In this document: positions 1 to 6,644 of the stretch, in pieces | Position numbering within the stretch: position 1 is the first letter of the stretch | How the letters are laid out: each line of letters starts with the position of its first letter | Assembly: GCA_002368735.1 (NCBI GenBank) | Contig: DFEQ01000081.1 | Span: 1 to 14,212, forward strand | Source: Christensenella sp. UBA3798 | GTDB lineage: Bacteria > Bacillota > Clostridia > Christensenellales > CAG-1252 | DNA length: 14,212 nt | Direction: 5' to 3' | Made by a program: the position numbers and the translations under genes | Notes under the pieces: generated by a model | Told to the model about the DNA's origin: nothing | The model's database searches: none | The model's input: only the letters and a program-made list of their open reading frames with translations

Positions 1-2
1 AT

Positions 3-953
3 CACGCCAGCGAGATCGCGGTCTCCGTCGTGCCCCTTCCCAACGACGAAATGAAGGGGAGGATAATCGGCAGAGTGGGTCGCAATATCAGAGCCTTTGA
101 AAACGCAACGGGCGTGGACGTCATCATCGACGACACCCCCGACGTAGTGACCATCTCGGCATTCGACCCTGTGAGGAGAGAGATCGGACGCGTCGCCCTT
201 GAGAAACTGATGAGCGACGGCAGGATACATCCCGCCCGCATCGAGGAGACGGTCGAGAAGGTCAAGAACGAGATCGACAATCAGATGAAGGACGCGGGCG
301 AGGAGGCAGCATTCGACGTTGCAGTGTATAACCTGCATCCCGAGCTTGTAAAGATCCTCGGTAGATTGAAGTTCAGGACAAGCTACGGACAGAACGTGTT
401 GAAGCACTCCATCGAGGTATCGCACCTTGCGGGCATCCTCGCCGCAGAACTCGGCGCGGACGTAAAGGTCGCTAAGCGCGCTGGTCTCCTGCACGATATC
501 GGTAAAGCCGTCGACCACGAGATCGAGGGAACCCACGTGGCTATCGGCGTAGAACTCGCCAAGAAGTTCAAGGAGAGCGAGGCGGTCATCCACGCCATCG
601 CGGCGCACCACGGCGACGTGGAGGCAAAGACCGTCGAGGCCGTCATCGTTCAGGCGGCTGATGCGATCAGCGGTGCTCGTCCCGGCGCACGCCGCGAGTC
701 CTTGGAGAACTACGTCAAGAGACTTGAAAACATCGAAAAGATCGCAAATTCCTTTGAGGGCGTCGAGCAGTCCTACGCCATTCAGGCAGGTCGCGAGATC
801 AGGGTCATGGTAAAGCCCGAGAAGGTGGATGACAGCAAGACTTACTTTATTGCGAAGGAGATCGCCAAAACGCTCGAGAACGAGCTGGAGTATCCGGGAC
901 AAATCAAAGTGAGTGTTATTAGGGAGTTGCGTAGCGTAGAATACGCTAAGTAG
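3..953 (+). CDS. rny: Ribonuclease Y, 3' part (5' end outside window)
   Basis: This is the C-terminal 316 residues of RNase Y, the membrane-anchored endoribonuclease that starts mRNA decay in many Bacillota. The reading frame is open to the window edge, so the N-terminal transmembrane and coiled-coil parts of the roughly 520-residue family protein lie upstream. A KH RNA-binding domain comes first; its GxxG element lies in the GRIIGRVGRN stretch near 57-86. A linker with the family phrase DGRIHPARIEE follows. The HD hydrolase domain comes next, with the metal-binding His-Asp pair at 492-497 (LLHDIGKA) and a second His pair in AIAAHHGD near 600. The C-terminal tail is complete and ends in TAG. 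A GTG at 30 is internal to the KH domain and is not a start. No terminator follows; the stop codon lies inside a predicted RNA fold (945-1088). Confidence 0.97.
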   Translation, partial: HASEIAVSVVPLPNDEMKGRIIGRVGRNIRAFENATGVDVIIDDTPDVVTISAFDPVRREIGRVALEKLMSDGRIHPARIEETVEKVKNEIDNQMKDAGEEAAFDVAVYNLHPELVKILGRLKFRTSYGQNVLKHSIEVSHLAGILAAELGADVKVAKRAGLLHDIGKAVDHEIEGTHVAIGVELAKKFKESEAVIHAIAAHHGDVEAKTVEAVIVQAADAISGARPGARRESLENYVKRLENIEKIANSFEGVEQSYAIQAGREIRVMVKPEKVDDSKTYFIAKEIAKTLENELEYPGQIKVSVIRELRSVEYAK

Positions 954-1088
954 GCGACGACGTATAGCGGCGCTTATGTCGCTCTACCGCATCGCAAGCG
1001 GGCAGTTACATACACTCAAAGTATGCGCCTGTCCCCTTGCTCGCGGAGCATTTGCCTGATCACCACTCTCCGCCGTCGCCCTTGTAGC
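945..1088. ncRNA. Candidate structured RNA (three-way junction), orientation unknown
   Basis: Hand folding gives a compact structure. The outer stem is 945-962 with 1071-1088; its core is a perfect 7-bp helix, 953-959 with 1074-1080, and the outer part has mismatches. A short hairpin at 963-986 (six pairs, 966-971 with 978-983) starts directly at the junction. A long hairpin at 987-1046 abuts it: 987-990 pairs with 1043-1046, 994-1005 with 1029-1040 (one C-C mismatch, one G-U), and 1009-1013 with 1021-1025, with a 7-nt loop. Only 1047-1070 is left single-stranded. There is no ORF here and no U-tract on either strand, so this is not a simple terminator. On the plus strand a TAGAAT at 937-942 could be a -10 hexamer, but no good -35 accompanies it. 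The shape (closing stem, bubble, long terminal stem) recalls 6S RNA read on the minus strand, but I could not match the 6S sequence consensus. From 1089 to 1183 I see nothing definable. Confidence 0.4.
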
Positions 1089-1183
1089 AATCAACCTATC
1101 TGATCAACGTGTGCTATAAGTCGTGCTTTATCGTTATGATTTCATAAGGAAAAGTAGTTGAGCGTTAGAATCGCGAAAACAGT

Positions 1184-1211
1184 AAAAAAAAGAAGCATTG
1201 CTGTGCAATGC
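1184..1211 (-). terminator. Intrinsic terminator of tRNA-Trp
   Basis: On the minus strand a 6-bp perfect stem (plus-strand 1195-1200 with 1206-1211) with a 5-nt loop is followed by TTC and eight U residues (1191-1184). It begins 8 nt past the encoded CCA end of the tRNA, as expected for a monocistronic tRNA gene. Confidence 0.9.
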
Positions 1212-1218
1212 CTCCTAC

Positions 1219-1293
1219 TGGCAGGGGAGACGCGATTCGAACACGCAACCAGCGGTTTTGGAGACCGCTGCTCTACCGTTGAGCCACTCCCCT
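1219..1293 (-). tRNA. tRNA-Trp (anticodon CCA)
   Basis: A complete 75-nt cloverleaf reads on the minus strand. The acceptor stem AGGGGAG/CTCCCCT is perfect. The D stem is GCTC/GAGC, and the anticodon stem GCGGT/ACCGC has loop CTCCAAA, giving anticodon CCA (tryptophan). The variable loop has five bases. The T stem is GCGTG/CGCGT with G-U pairs and loop TTCGAAT. The discriminator is G at 1222, and the 3' CCA is encoded at 1221-1219. The gene stands alone between its own promoter and terminator and is transcribed divergently from proC. Confidence 0.97.
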
Positions 1294-1308
1294 ACGAAAT
1301 GTATTGAT

Positions 1309-1337
1309 ATTATAAAATATATAAGGAAGATAGTCAA
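1309..1337 (-). promoter_or_regulatory. Sigma-A-type promoter of tRNA-Trp
   Basis: On the minus strand a -35 TTGACT (plus 1337-1332) and a perfect -10 TATAAT (1314-1309) are separated by 17 bp. The predicted start lies about 7 nt further on, at about 1302, roughly 9 nt before the mature tRNA 5' end at 1293. The element ends only 10 bp from the proC start codon, so tRNA and proC promoters must be interleaved. Confidence 0.88.
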
Positions 1338-1347
1338 TCGTTTTTTT

Positions 1348-2580
1348 ATGAGTAAATACAAACTTGGTATCATAGGAGCGGGGAATATGTCCTCCGCCAT
1401 CACAAAGGGCATTTTGACAAGCGGGGTCGTATCGCCTGAGGAGATCATCGTAAGCGATCTTTCGGATGAAAAACTCGCCGCTGCGGCTATCCTCGGCGTA
1501 CATACCACAAAGGATAACGTCCAGCTTGCCGCGAGCGTGGAATACCTCCTATTTGCGGTCAAACCGCAGAGTTTTCCCGAAATAGGCGCCCTCATCAAAC
1601 GCGCCGATTTCCCCAAGGTCATATCCATTATGGCGGGCATTACCACCGCCACCTTGCGTCAGACGCTCGGTGCGGATAAGATATGCCGCGTTATGCCCAA
1701 TACGCCTTGTATGATAGCCAGCGGAATGAGCGCCTTGACCTTCGTCGGTTACGACGAGGAAGCAAAGGAATTTCCGCGCTCGGTTTTTGCTTCGCTTGGG
1801 GACGTTATCGAGCTGGAGGAAAGCAAGTTTGACGCCGTTACCTCGGTCAGCGGGAGCGGTCCCGCCTATGCGTATATGTTTGCGCAAGGGATGATCAAGG
1901 GAGGCATGAACGGCGGACTGACTTATGATGAAGCAAAGAAACTGACCCTTGCCACCTTGATGGGCGGAGCCAGGATGATAGACCTTTCCGACAAGGATAT
2001 AGATTCCTTGATAGACGCCGTATGCAGTAAGGGAGGCACGACGATACAAGCCGTCGCATACTACAAAATAGCAGGGCTCGTGGATATCATTGCGGAAGGA
2101 GTGGATCGCTGTCGCGCTCGCTCTGTCGAGATGAGCCATCCGAGTGGTGAGACCGTCGTCACGATGTATACGGACGGTGCTTGCAGCGGTAATCCCGGTC
2201 CCGGCGGGTACTGCGCCATTCTCTCGGCAGGCGGACTGGAGAAGGTCGTCAGCGGTGGCGAAAAGGAAACTACGAACAATCGTATGGAGCTTTTGGCTGT
2301 CATTCGCGGGCTTGAATCACTCAAGAAGCCGCACAGCGTGGTGGAAGTGCATAGCGACTCCGCCTATGTCGTCAACGCCGTGAATAACGATTGGATCAAA
2401 GGGTGGCAGGCGCGTAGATGGGAGAACGTGAAGAACGTTGATTTGTGGAAGACCTTTCTTCAGCTCCTTTCCATACATGACGTGCGTTTTATCAAAGTTA
2501 AAGGGCACTCGGATAATGAGATGAACAACCGTTGCGACGAGATCGCAAGGGAAGAAGTGAAAAAGCAGATGGGAGAGTAA
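1348..2580 (+). CDS. Fusion: pyrroline-5-carboxylate reductase (ProC) + ribonuclease HI
   Basis: A single 410-residue frame joins two complete enzymes. Residues 1-262 are ProC, which makes proline from pyrroline-5-carboxylate with NAD(P)H. It shows the Rossmann GAGNM (10-14), VMPNTP (115-120), SGSGPAYAYMF (168-178) and KGGTTIQAV, and ends at the usual C-terminal helix. After about ten linker residues, residues 273-410 form RNase HI (138 aa, normal length), which cuts RNA in RNA-DNA hybrids. All catalytic residues are visible: D276, E314, D337, H387 and D397. I start at ATG 1348; an upstream extension would run antisense through the tRNA. No SD lies at a normal distance (AAGGAAG ends 18 nt upstream). 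The RNase H part could also start separately at 2131 or 2164; a weak GGTGAG lies 12 nt before 2164. It is the first gene of an operon with the next three. Confidence 0.9.
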   Translation: MSKYKLGIIGAGNMSSAITKGILTSGVVSPEEIIVSDLSDEKLAAAAILGVHTTKDNVQLAASVEYLLFAVKPQSFPEIGALIKRADFPKVISIMAGITTATLRQTLGADKICRVMPNTPCMIASGMSALTFVGYDEEAKEFPRSVFASLGDVIELEESKFDAVTSVSGSGPAYAYMFAQGMIKGGMNGGLTYDEAKKLTLATLMGGARMIDLSDKDIDSLIDAVCSKGGTTIQAVAYYKIAGLVDIIAEGVDRCRARSVEMSHPSGETVVTMYTDGACSGNPGPGGYCAILSAGGLEKVVSGGEKETTNNRMELLAVIRGLESLKKPHSVVEVHSDSAYVVNAVNNDWIKGWQARRWENVKNVDLWKTFLQLLSIHDVRFIKVKGHSDNEMNNRCDEIAREEVKKQMGE

Positions 2581-3738
2581 ATGAAAGACAACGAAAGGCA
2601 ATTACATAAAGATACACTTCCCGAAGAGGCGGAAACACCCGCCGAAAAGAAGCAGTCTATCGCTGATAACGGCGAAACGGGATCTCCCGCCGAGGTAAGC
2701 AAAACGGAGGAGAAAATAGAGGAGAAGGATACTTCCTTTAATAAAAAAAAGAAGATCCGCTTGCTCGTTTCCGCCATCGCCGCCATTATCACGATGACCT
2801 TCTTCGGTCTATCCTATACCTTTTTCTCGGTGATGACGATGTCGATCGTCTTCGTCGCTTGCGTGGGCGTTATCGCGCTTGCCGTGGTTTCGCTTTTCCG
2901 CGACTGGGACACCCCGTATAAACTGTCCATAACCGCGCTTTATATCGGCGCTGTCTTCTTGGTAGTCTATTTTGCCCTCAATAAAAGCGGGCTCTTGAGT
3001 TCTATCGATTCCGCCGACGACGTGGTGAATTATATCAACAATTCGGGCGGTGTCGCCGAGGTCATCTTTGTATTAGCGAACTTTTTGCAGGTGACCATCA
3101 TCCCCATCCCCAGTACCATTACCACCACGGCGGGCGCTCTCCTCTTTGAAGGGATATGGAAGCCCTTATATCTTACCGTCATCGGCTTGGTCATCGGTTC
3201 GATGTTCGCTTTTTTCCTTGGGCGCGTCCTTGGCGTTCGCTTCGCCAACTGGCTCGTCGGAGAGAAGACTATCGCCAAGTATAAAGCATGGACCAAGGGG
3301 AGGGATAAGATCGTCCTCTTTTATATGTTTATCTTTCCCTTTTTCCCGGATGACTTTCTCTGCATCCTTGCGGGGATGACCAATTATACCTATATCGGCT
3401 TTTTCTTCCTGCAGGTATTCAGCCGCACTCTCGGCACATTGACAACGATCCTAATTGCCAAGGGCATCGTCTCCATTCCCTTCTATGGGTGGTGGCTCGC
3501 CTTGTGGGCGGTCATCATCATCCTCGTCATCGTGCTCTTGATATATACCATCAAATACAGCGAGAAGATCGAGCAGTTCGTGATGAAGATAATTGACAAA
3601 TTGACCTTTGGACTGACCTCGAAAAAGAGATTGGAAAAAGAATCAGCCGAGGCTGCAAAGAGTGCAGATGCTGCAGCGGAGCAGTCGAAGGAGAACGGGG
3701 CGGAAACTCCGCCTGACGGGCAAGGAGAAGTCAAATGA
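2581..3738 (+). CDS. VTT/DedA-like (TVP38/TMEM64 family) multispanning membrane protein
   Basis: This 385-residue integral membrane protein carries a VTT (SNARE-associated, PF09335-type) domain at about residues 155-300. The family is linked to lipid scrambling or transport, but no substrate can be assigned here. Visible hallmarks are the re-entrant-loop-like segment NFLQVTIIPIPSTITTTAG (167-185), the glycine-rich LVIGSMFAFFLGRVLG (203-218), and FPFFPDDFLCILAGMT (252-267), equivalent to the family's FPGFPDD loop. The first 57 residues are hydrophilic and Glu/Lys-rich. Hydrophobic helices lie near 59-82, 86-106, 115-134 and 302-324. The tail after 345 is Ala/Glu-rich and probably disordered. 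The ATG at 2581 touches the preceding TAA with no gap, and GGGAGA just upstream serves as SD. Its operon neighbour lgt also acts on membrane lipids. Confidence 0.88.
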   Translation: MKDNERQLHKDTLPEEAETPAEKKQSIADNGETGSPAEVSKTEEKIEEKDTSFNKKKKIRLLVSAIAAIITMTFFGLSYTFFSVMTMSIVFVACVGVIALAVVSLFRDWDTPYKLSITALYIGAVFLVVYFALNKSGLLSSIDSADDVVNYINNSGGVAEVIFVLANFLQVTIIPIPSTITTTAGALLFEGIWKPLYLTVIGLVIGSMFAFFLGRVLGVRFANWLVGEKTIAKYKAWTKGRDKIVLFYMFIFPFFPDDFLCILAGMTNYTYIGFFFLQVFSRTLGTLTTILIAKGIVSIPFYGWWLALWAVIIILVIVLLIYTIKYSEKIEQFVMKIIDKLTFGLTSKKRLEKESAEAAKSADAAAEQSKENGAETPPDGQGEVK

Positions 3739-4562
3739 TGTGTTTACAGAATATCGACCCCATCGCCTTTGAGGTGGGAACTCTCTCCGTAAGGTGGTAC
3801 GGCATATTTATCACCCTTGCCATCTTGATAGGATACGGCGTTGCTTGTTTCAACGCCAAGAAGCGCGGCATAAGCCTGGACTTTATGCTCGAGCTCTTCC
3901 TGTGGGTCGTTCCCTTCGCAATTCTTTTTGCGCGATTGTCATACGTCTTATTCCATCCTTCCGACTTTATTGTTCACAGTTGGTCGGATGTCGTCGAGAT
4001 ATTTGCCATCTGGGAGGGCGGTATTTCCATCTTGGGTGCCATCCCCGGCGGCGCGCTCGGCGCATTCATCGCATGCAAACGTAATAAAATCCGTTTTGGC
4101 GACGTATTGGACGTTATCGCCCCGGGGCTCGTTCTCGGACAAGCACTCGGCAGATGGGGCAACTTTGCCAATCAAGAGCTCTACGGCAGGGCTGTGACGG
4201 ACGCCGCCTATCAGAAATTTCCCTTCGCAGTGTATATCGACGCGCAGCACGGCTGGTTCCAAGCCACTTTCTTTTATGAAATGGTATTGAATTTGATCGG
4301 TTTTGCCATCATAATGACGGTGTTTTATCGCTCCAAAAAGAGTCTTATGACCTTTATGACCTATATCTCGTGGTATATGGTGGTCAGGGCGATCATGGAG
4401 GTCTTCCGCGACGACGCTGTGAGCGTGGGCGGCATCCGCATCGGCGTGCTCGGATGCTCTATCGCGGCGGCGATCGCGATGATCATCACGGTACTTATCT
4501 ACGTGAATAAGATACGCACGGGGGCGGTCTCCGTTCCTGCGCCCAAAGGAGAAGAAAAATGA
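3735..4562 (+). CDS. lgt: Prolipoprotein diacylglyceryl transferase
   Basis: Lgt moves diacylglycerol from phosphatidylglycerol to the lipobox cysteine of prelipoproteins, the first step of lipoprotein maturation in the membrane. The 275 residues and several hydrophobic helices fit the family. The signature GRWGNFANQELYGR (139-152) carries the essential Arg and Asn (E. coli R143/N146). RWYG at 20-23 matches the conserved N-terminal Tyr. Y214, R218 and E222 in WYMVVRAIMEVFR match E. coli Y235, R239 and E243. The segment WEGGISILGAIPGG (93-106) has Leu at 100, where E. coli has His103 (SFHGG), an unusual change. The start at 3735 overlaps the preceding stop (ATGA), with AGGAG 7 nt upstream; the next codon, 3738, is also ATG. 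The 3' end overlaps pncB by 4 nt, so translation is probably coupled. Confidence 0.95.
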   Translation: MMCLQNIDPIAFEVGTLSVRWYGIFITLAILIGYGVACFNAKKRGISLDFMLELFLWVVPFAILFARLSYVLFHPSDFIVHSWSDVVEIFAIWEGGISILGAIPGGALGAFIACKRNKIRFGDVLDVIAPGLVLGQALGRWGNFANQELYGRAVTDAAYQKFPFAVYIDAQHGWFQATFFYEMVLNLIGFAIIMTVFYRSKKSLMTFMTYISWYMVVRAIMEVFRDDAVSVGGIRIGVLGCSIAAAIAMIITVLIYVNKIRTGAVSVPAPKGEEK

Positions 4563-5983
4563 GAAACCTTACTTTATTGACCGACTTTTACGAATTGACC
4601 ATGATGTATGGTTATATGAAGTGCGGAGAAAAGGATAAAGAAGCCGTTTTCGACCTCTTTTTCCGCGGCAGAGAGGAGCTTTCCTACGCCGTTGCCGCCG
4701 GCTTGGATCAAGCTATCGATTACATCAAGAATATCTCCTTCAGCGAGGAGGATATCGCCTATCTCCGCGGATTGAATTGCTTTGACGAGGAGTTCCTGTC
4801 GGAGCTTCGCACTTTTAAGTTTACTGGGGATATCTACGCGGTCAAGGAAGGGACCATCATCTTCCCATACGAGCCGCTCCTCATCGTAAAAGCTCCCATT
4901 TTCCAGGCGCAATTTGTGGAAACGGCGCTCTTGACGCTTATCAACCATCAAACGCTTATCGCCACCAAGGCGTCTAAAATAGCCAATAATACGACGGCGG
5001 GGGTATTGGAGTTCGGCTTGCGCCGCGCACAGGGTCCCGACGCGGGTATCTACGGCGCGCGTGCCGCCATCATCGGCGGATGCGTAGCTACTTCCAACGT
5101 TATCGCGGGCAAGATGTTCGATATCAAGGTTGCGGGAACGCACGCACACAGTTGGGTCATGAGTTTTCCAGACGAATTGACCGCTTTTCGTAAGTATGCG
5201 GAGCTTTATCCCGATAACTGTCTGCTCCTTGTGGATACCTATAATACCCTTAAGAGCGGCGTCCCCAACGCCATCAAAGTGTTTGACGAGCTAAGAGCAA
5301 AAGGGCACGAGCCCGCGGGTATCCGCATCGACAGCGGCGACCTTGCTTATCTTTCCAACCAAGCGCGTAAGATGCTTGACGACGCGGGATATCCCAATGC
5401 AAAGATATGCGCCTCCGGCGATATCGACGAGAACGTGCTGATAGCCTTGAATTCCCAAAACGCAAAAATCGATACCTATGGTATCGGCACCAAGCTCATC
5501 ACCAGTTTTTCCAACCCCAGCCTCGGCGGAGTATATAAACTTGCCGCAATAGAGGTGAACGGTAAACTTGAGCCCAAGATAAAGATAAGCAATACCATCG
5601 AAAAGGTCACCAATCCGGGGCTCAAAAAGGTGGTTAGATTCTTTGATAAGAAGACAAAGATGGCTATCGCAGACCTGATGCTCCTTATAGACGAGCCCAT
5701 CCCCGACGGTTCGCCGTATATGATATTCGACCCCGAGAATCCGTGGAAGAAGATGACCATCACCGATTATTACGTGGAAGAACTGCTCGTCAAGGTGTTT
5801 GACAAGGGAAAGCAGGTGTATTTCTCTCCTGAAATCAAGGAGATAGCCGCCTATCACAAGCGCTCCGCGGCGGCTTTTTGGGAGCAGTATAAGAGGGTCA
5901 CTCTTCCCGAGATCTTCAAGGTTGACCTCTCCGAAAAGCTCTACGAGACCAAGCAGAGGCTCCTCGAAGCCAATAGGGGCTGA
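4559..5983 (+). CDS. pncB: Nicotinate phosphoribosyltransferase
   Basis: This enzyme converts nicotinate and PRPP (with ATP) to nicotinate mononucleotide, the entry step of the Preiss-Handler NAD salvage route in the cytoplasm. The 474 residues match the family's usual 470-490 form. Visible motifs are the N-terminal LTDFYELTM (6-14), EFGLRRAQGPDAG (151-163), GGCVATSNV (173-181), GTHAHSWVMSFPDE (193-206; the His of AHS is the likely phosphorylated residue), LLLVDTYNTLKSG (222-234), and IRIDSGDLAYLS (255-266), which belongs to the phosphate-binding barrel. ATG 4559 overlaps the lgt stop (ATGA), with GGAG just upstream. It is last in its operon and abuts the stop codon of the convergent divIVA-like gene with no intergenic base. 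The next salvage enzyme, NadD, is encoded at 11214. Confidence 0.96.
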   Translation: MRNLTLLTDFYELTMMYGYMKCGEKDKEAVFDLFFRGREELSYAVAAGLDQAIDYIKNISFSEEDIAYLRGLNCFDEEFLSELRTFKFTGDIYAVKEGTIIFPYEPLLIVKAPIFQAQFVETALLTLINHQTLIATKASKIANNTTAGVLEFGLRRAQGPDAGIYGARAAIIGGCVATSNVIAGKMFDIKVAGTHAHSWVMSFPDELTAFRKYAELYPDNCLLLVDTYNTLKSGVPNAIKVFDELRAKGHEPAGIRIDSGDLAYLSNQARKMLDDAGYPNAKICASGDIDENVLIALNSQNAKIDTYGIGTKLITSFSNPSLGGVYKLAAIEVNGKLEPKIKISNTIEKVTNPGLKKVVRFFDKKTKMAIADLMLLIDEPIPDGSPYMIFDPENPWKKMTITDYYVEELLVKVFDKGKQVYFSPEIKEIAAYHKRSAAAFWEQYKRVTLPEIFKVDLSEKLYETKQRLLEANRG

Positions 5984-6565
5984 TCAATCCTCGACAAAAC
6001 CCGTATTCCCGATATGTTCGCCGTTTTCCGAATGCGTTTTTCGCAGGAGGGAGGCGGCGCTCATTTTTTCATCGTTCTCTTGCGATAACCCCTCCACTCG
6101 CGCTCTTTCGGCCAGGTAACTCCTTTCCGCTTGCGACAGTTCGCCTTCCGATAACTCTATCTCTCGGTTTGCTTTTTTAATAAACTCGCGCCTAAAGTCC
6201 TCGATGTATCCGTCGATCTCATCCAAGACTCTATCGGCAGTTTGGTTATGGAGTCCCTTGAAATAGGCTATCCATTTGGCTTTGAATATCGCTAACCGGT
6301 CTTCTTCGAGCGATATCTTCTTTTTCAGCTCGCTTTCCAGGTCGCTTTTCACCTGCATTGCCTTGAGGATGGCGCCCGATACTCTTTCCTCATTGCGACG
6401 ATACTCGCCGTTTTTGGCATAGAGATAGTCGTTCTCCTCCTTTAGTCTGCGAATGACTTCTTCCATCTCGCGCAGTTTGCTCTCGTGGAATTCGGTGGTC
6501 TTGTGGAGGTAGGTGTCCACCTCCTTTTTATCATATCCTCTGATGGCGGTCTTGAATTTTCCCAT
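5984..6565 (-). CDS. DivIVA-domain coiled-coil protein
   Basis: This is a 193-residue, highly charged, mostly helical protein. Its first 20 residues (GKFKTAIRGYDKKEVDTYL) match the DivIVA/GpsB N-terminal membrane-binding motif, in which RGYD..EVD is the hallmark. From about residue 25 a long coiled coil is suggested by heptad-like Leu/Ile/Val spacing among Glu/Lys/Arg. Family members mark curved membrane or the septum and recruit division, wall-synthesis or sporulation factors; which role applies here cannot be told. An in-frame ATG at 6580 would add five residues. I chose ATG 6565 because GAGGT (6576-6572) sits 6 nt before it and lies between the two ATGs, and because the likely -10 predicts a transcript starting after 6580. 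The stop codon abuts pncB's stop directly. Confidence 0.88.
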   Translation of the reverse strand: MGKFKTAIRGYDKKEVDTYLHKTTEFHESKLREMEEVIRRLKEENDYLYAKNGEYRRNEERVSGAILKAMQVKSDLESELKKKISLEEDRLAIFKAKWIAYFKGLHNQTADRVLDEIDGYIEDFRREFIKKANREIELSEGELSQAERSYLAERARVEGLSQENDEKMSAASLLRKTHSENGEHIGNTGFVED

Positions 6566-6582
6566 ATCTTTACCTCGCATTC

Positions 6583-6588
6583 AGTATA
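6583..6588 (-). promoter_or_regulatory. Likely -10 hexamer for the DivIVA-domain gene
   Basis: TATACT on the minus strand (6588-6583) lies 17 nt before the ATG at 6565. It would place the transcript start near 6576, right at the GAGGT SD, giving a leader of about 11 nt. No convincing -35 hexamer lies 16-18 bp upstream, so the call rests mainly on the -10. Confidence 0.4.
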
Positions 6589-6644
6589 AAACCGCAATGG
6601 GGGTGAAGAAGGGGAAAGAAGGGGCGCATCTTGCTTGTTTTGTC

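Noticed and set aside
945..1088. Firm assignment of the RNA fold as 6S RNA
   Set aside because: Only the topology and a short CGCAAGCGGGC-like string recall 6S. Length, ends, promoter and consensus could not be established by eye.
1198..1347. Upstream extension of the proC-RNase HI frame (50 residues)
   Set aside because: It runs antisense through the tRNA-Trp gene and its promoter. The ProC family begins at the MSKYKLGIIGAGNM segment.
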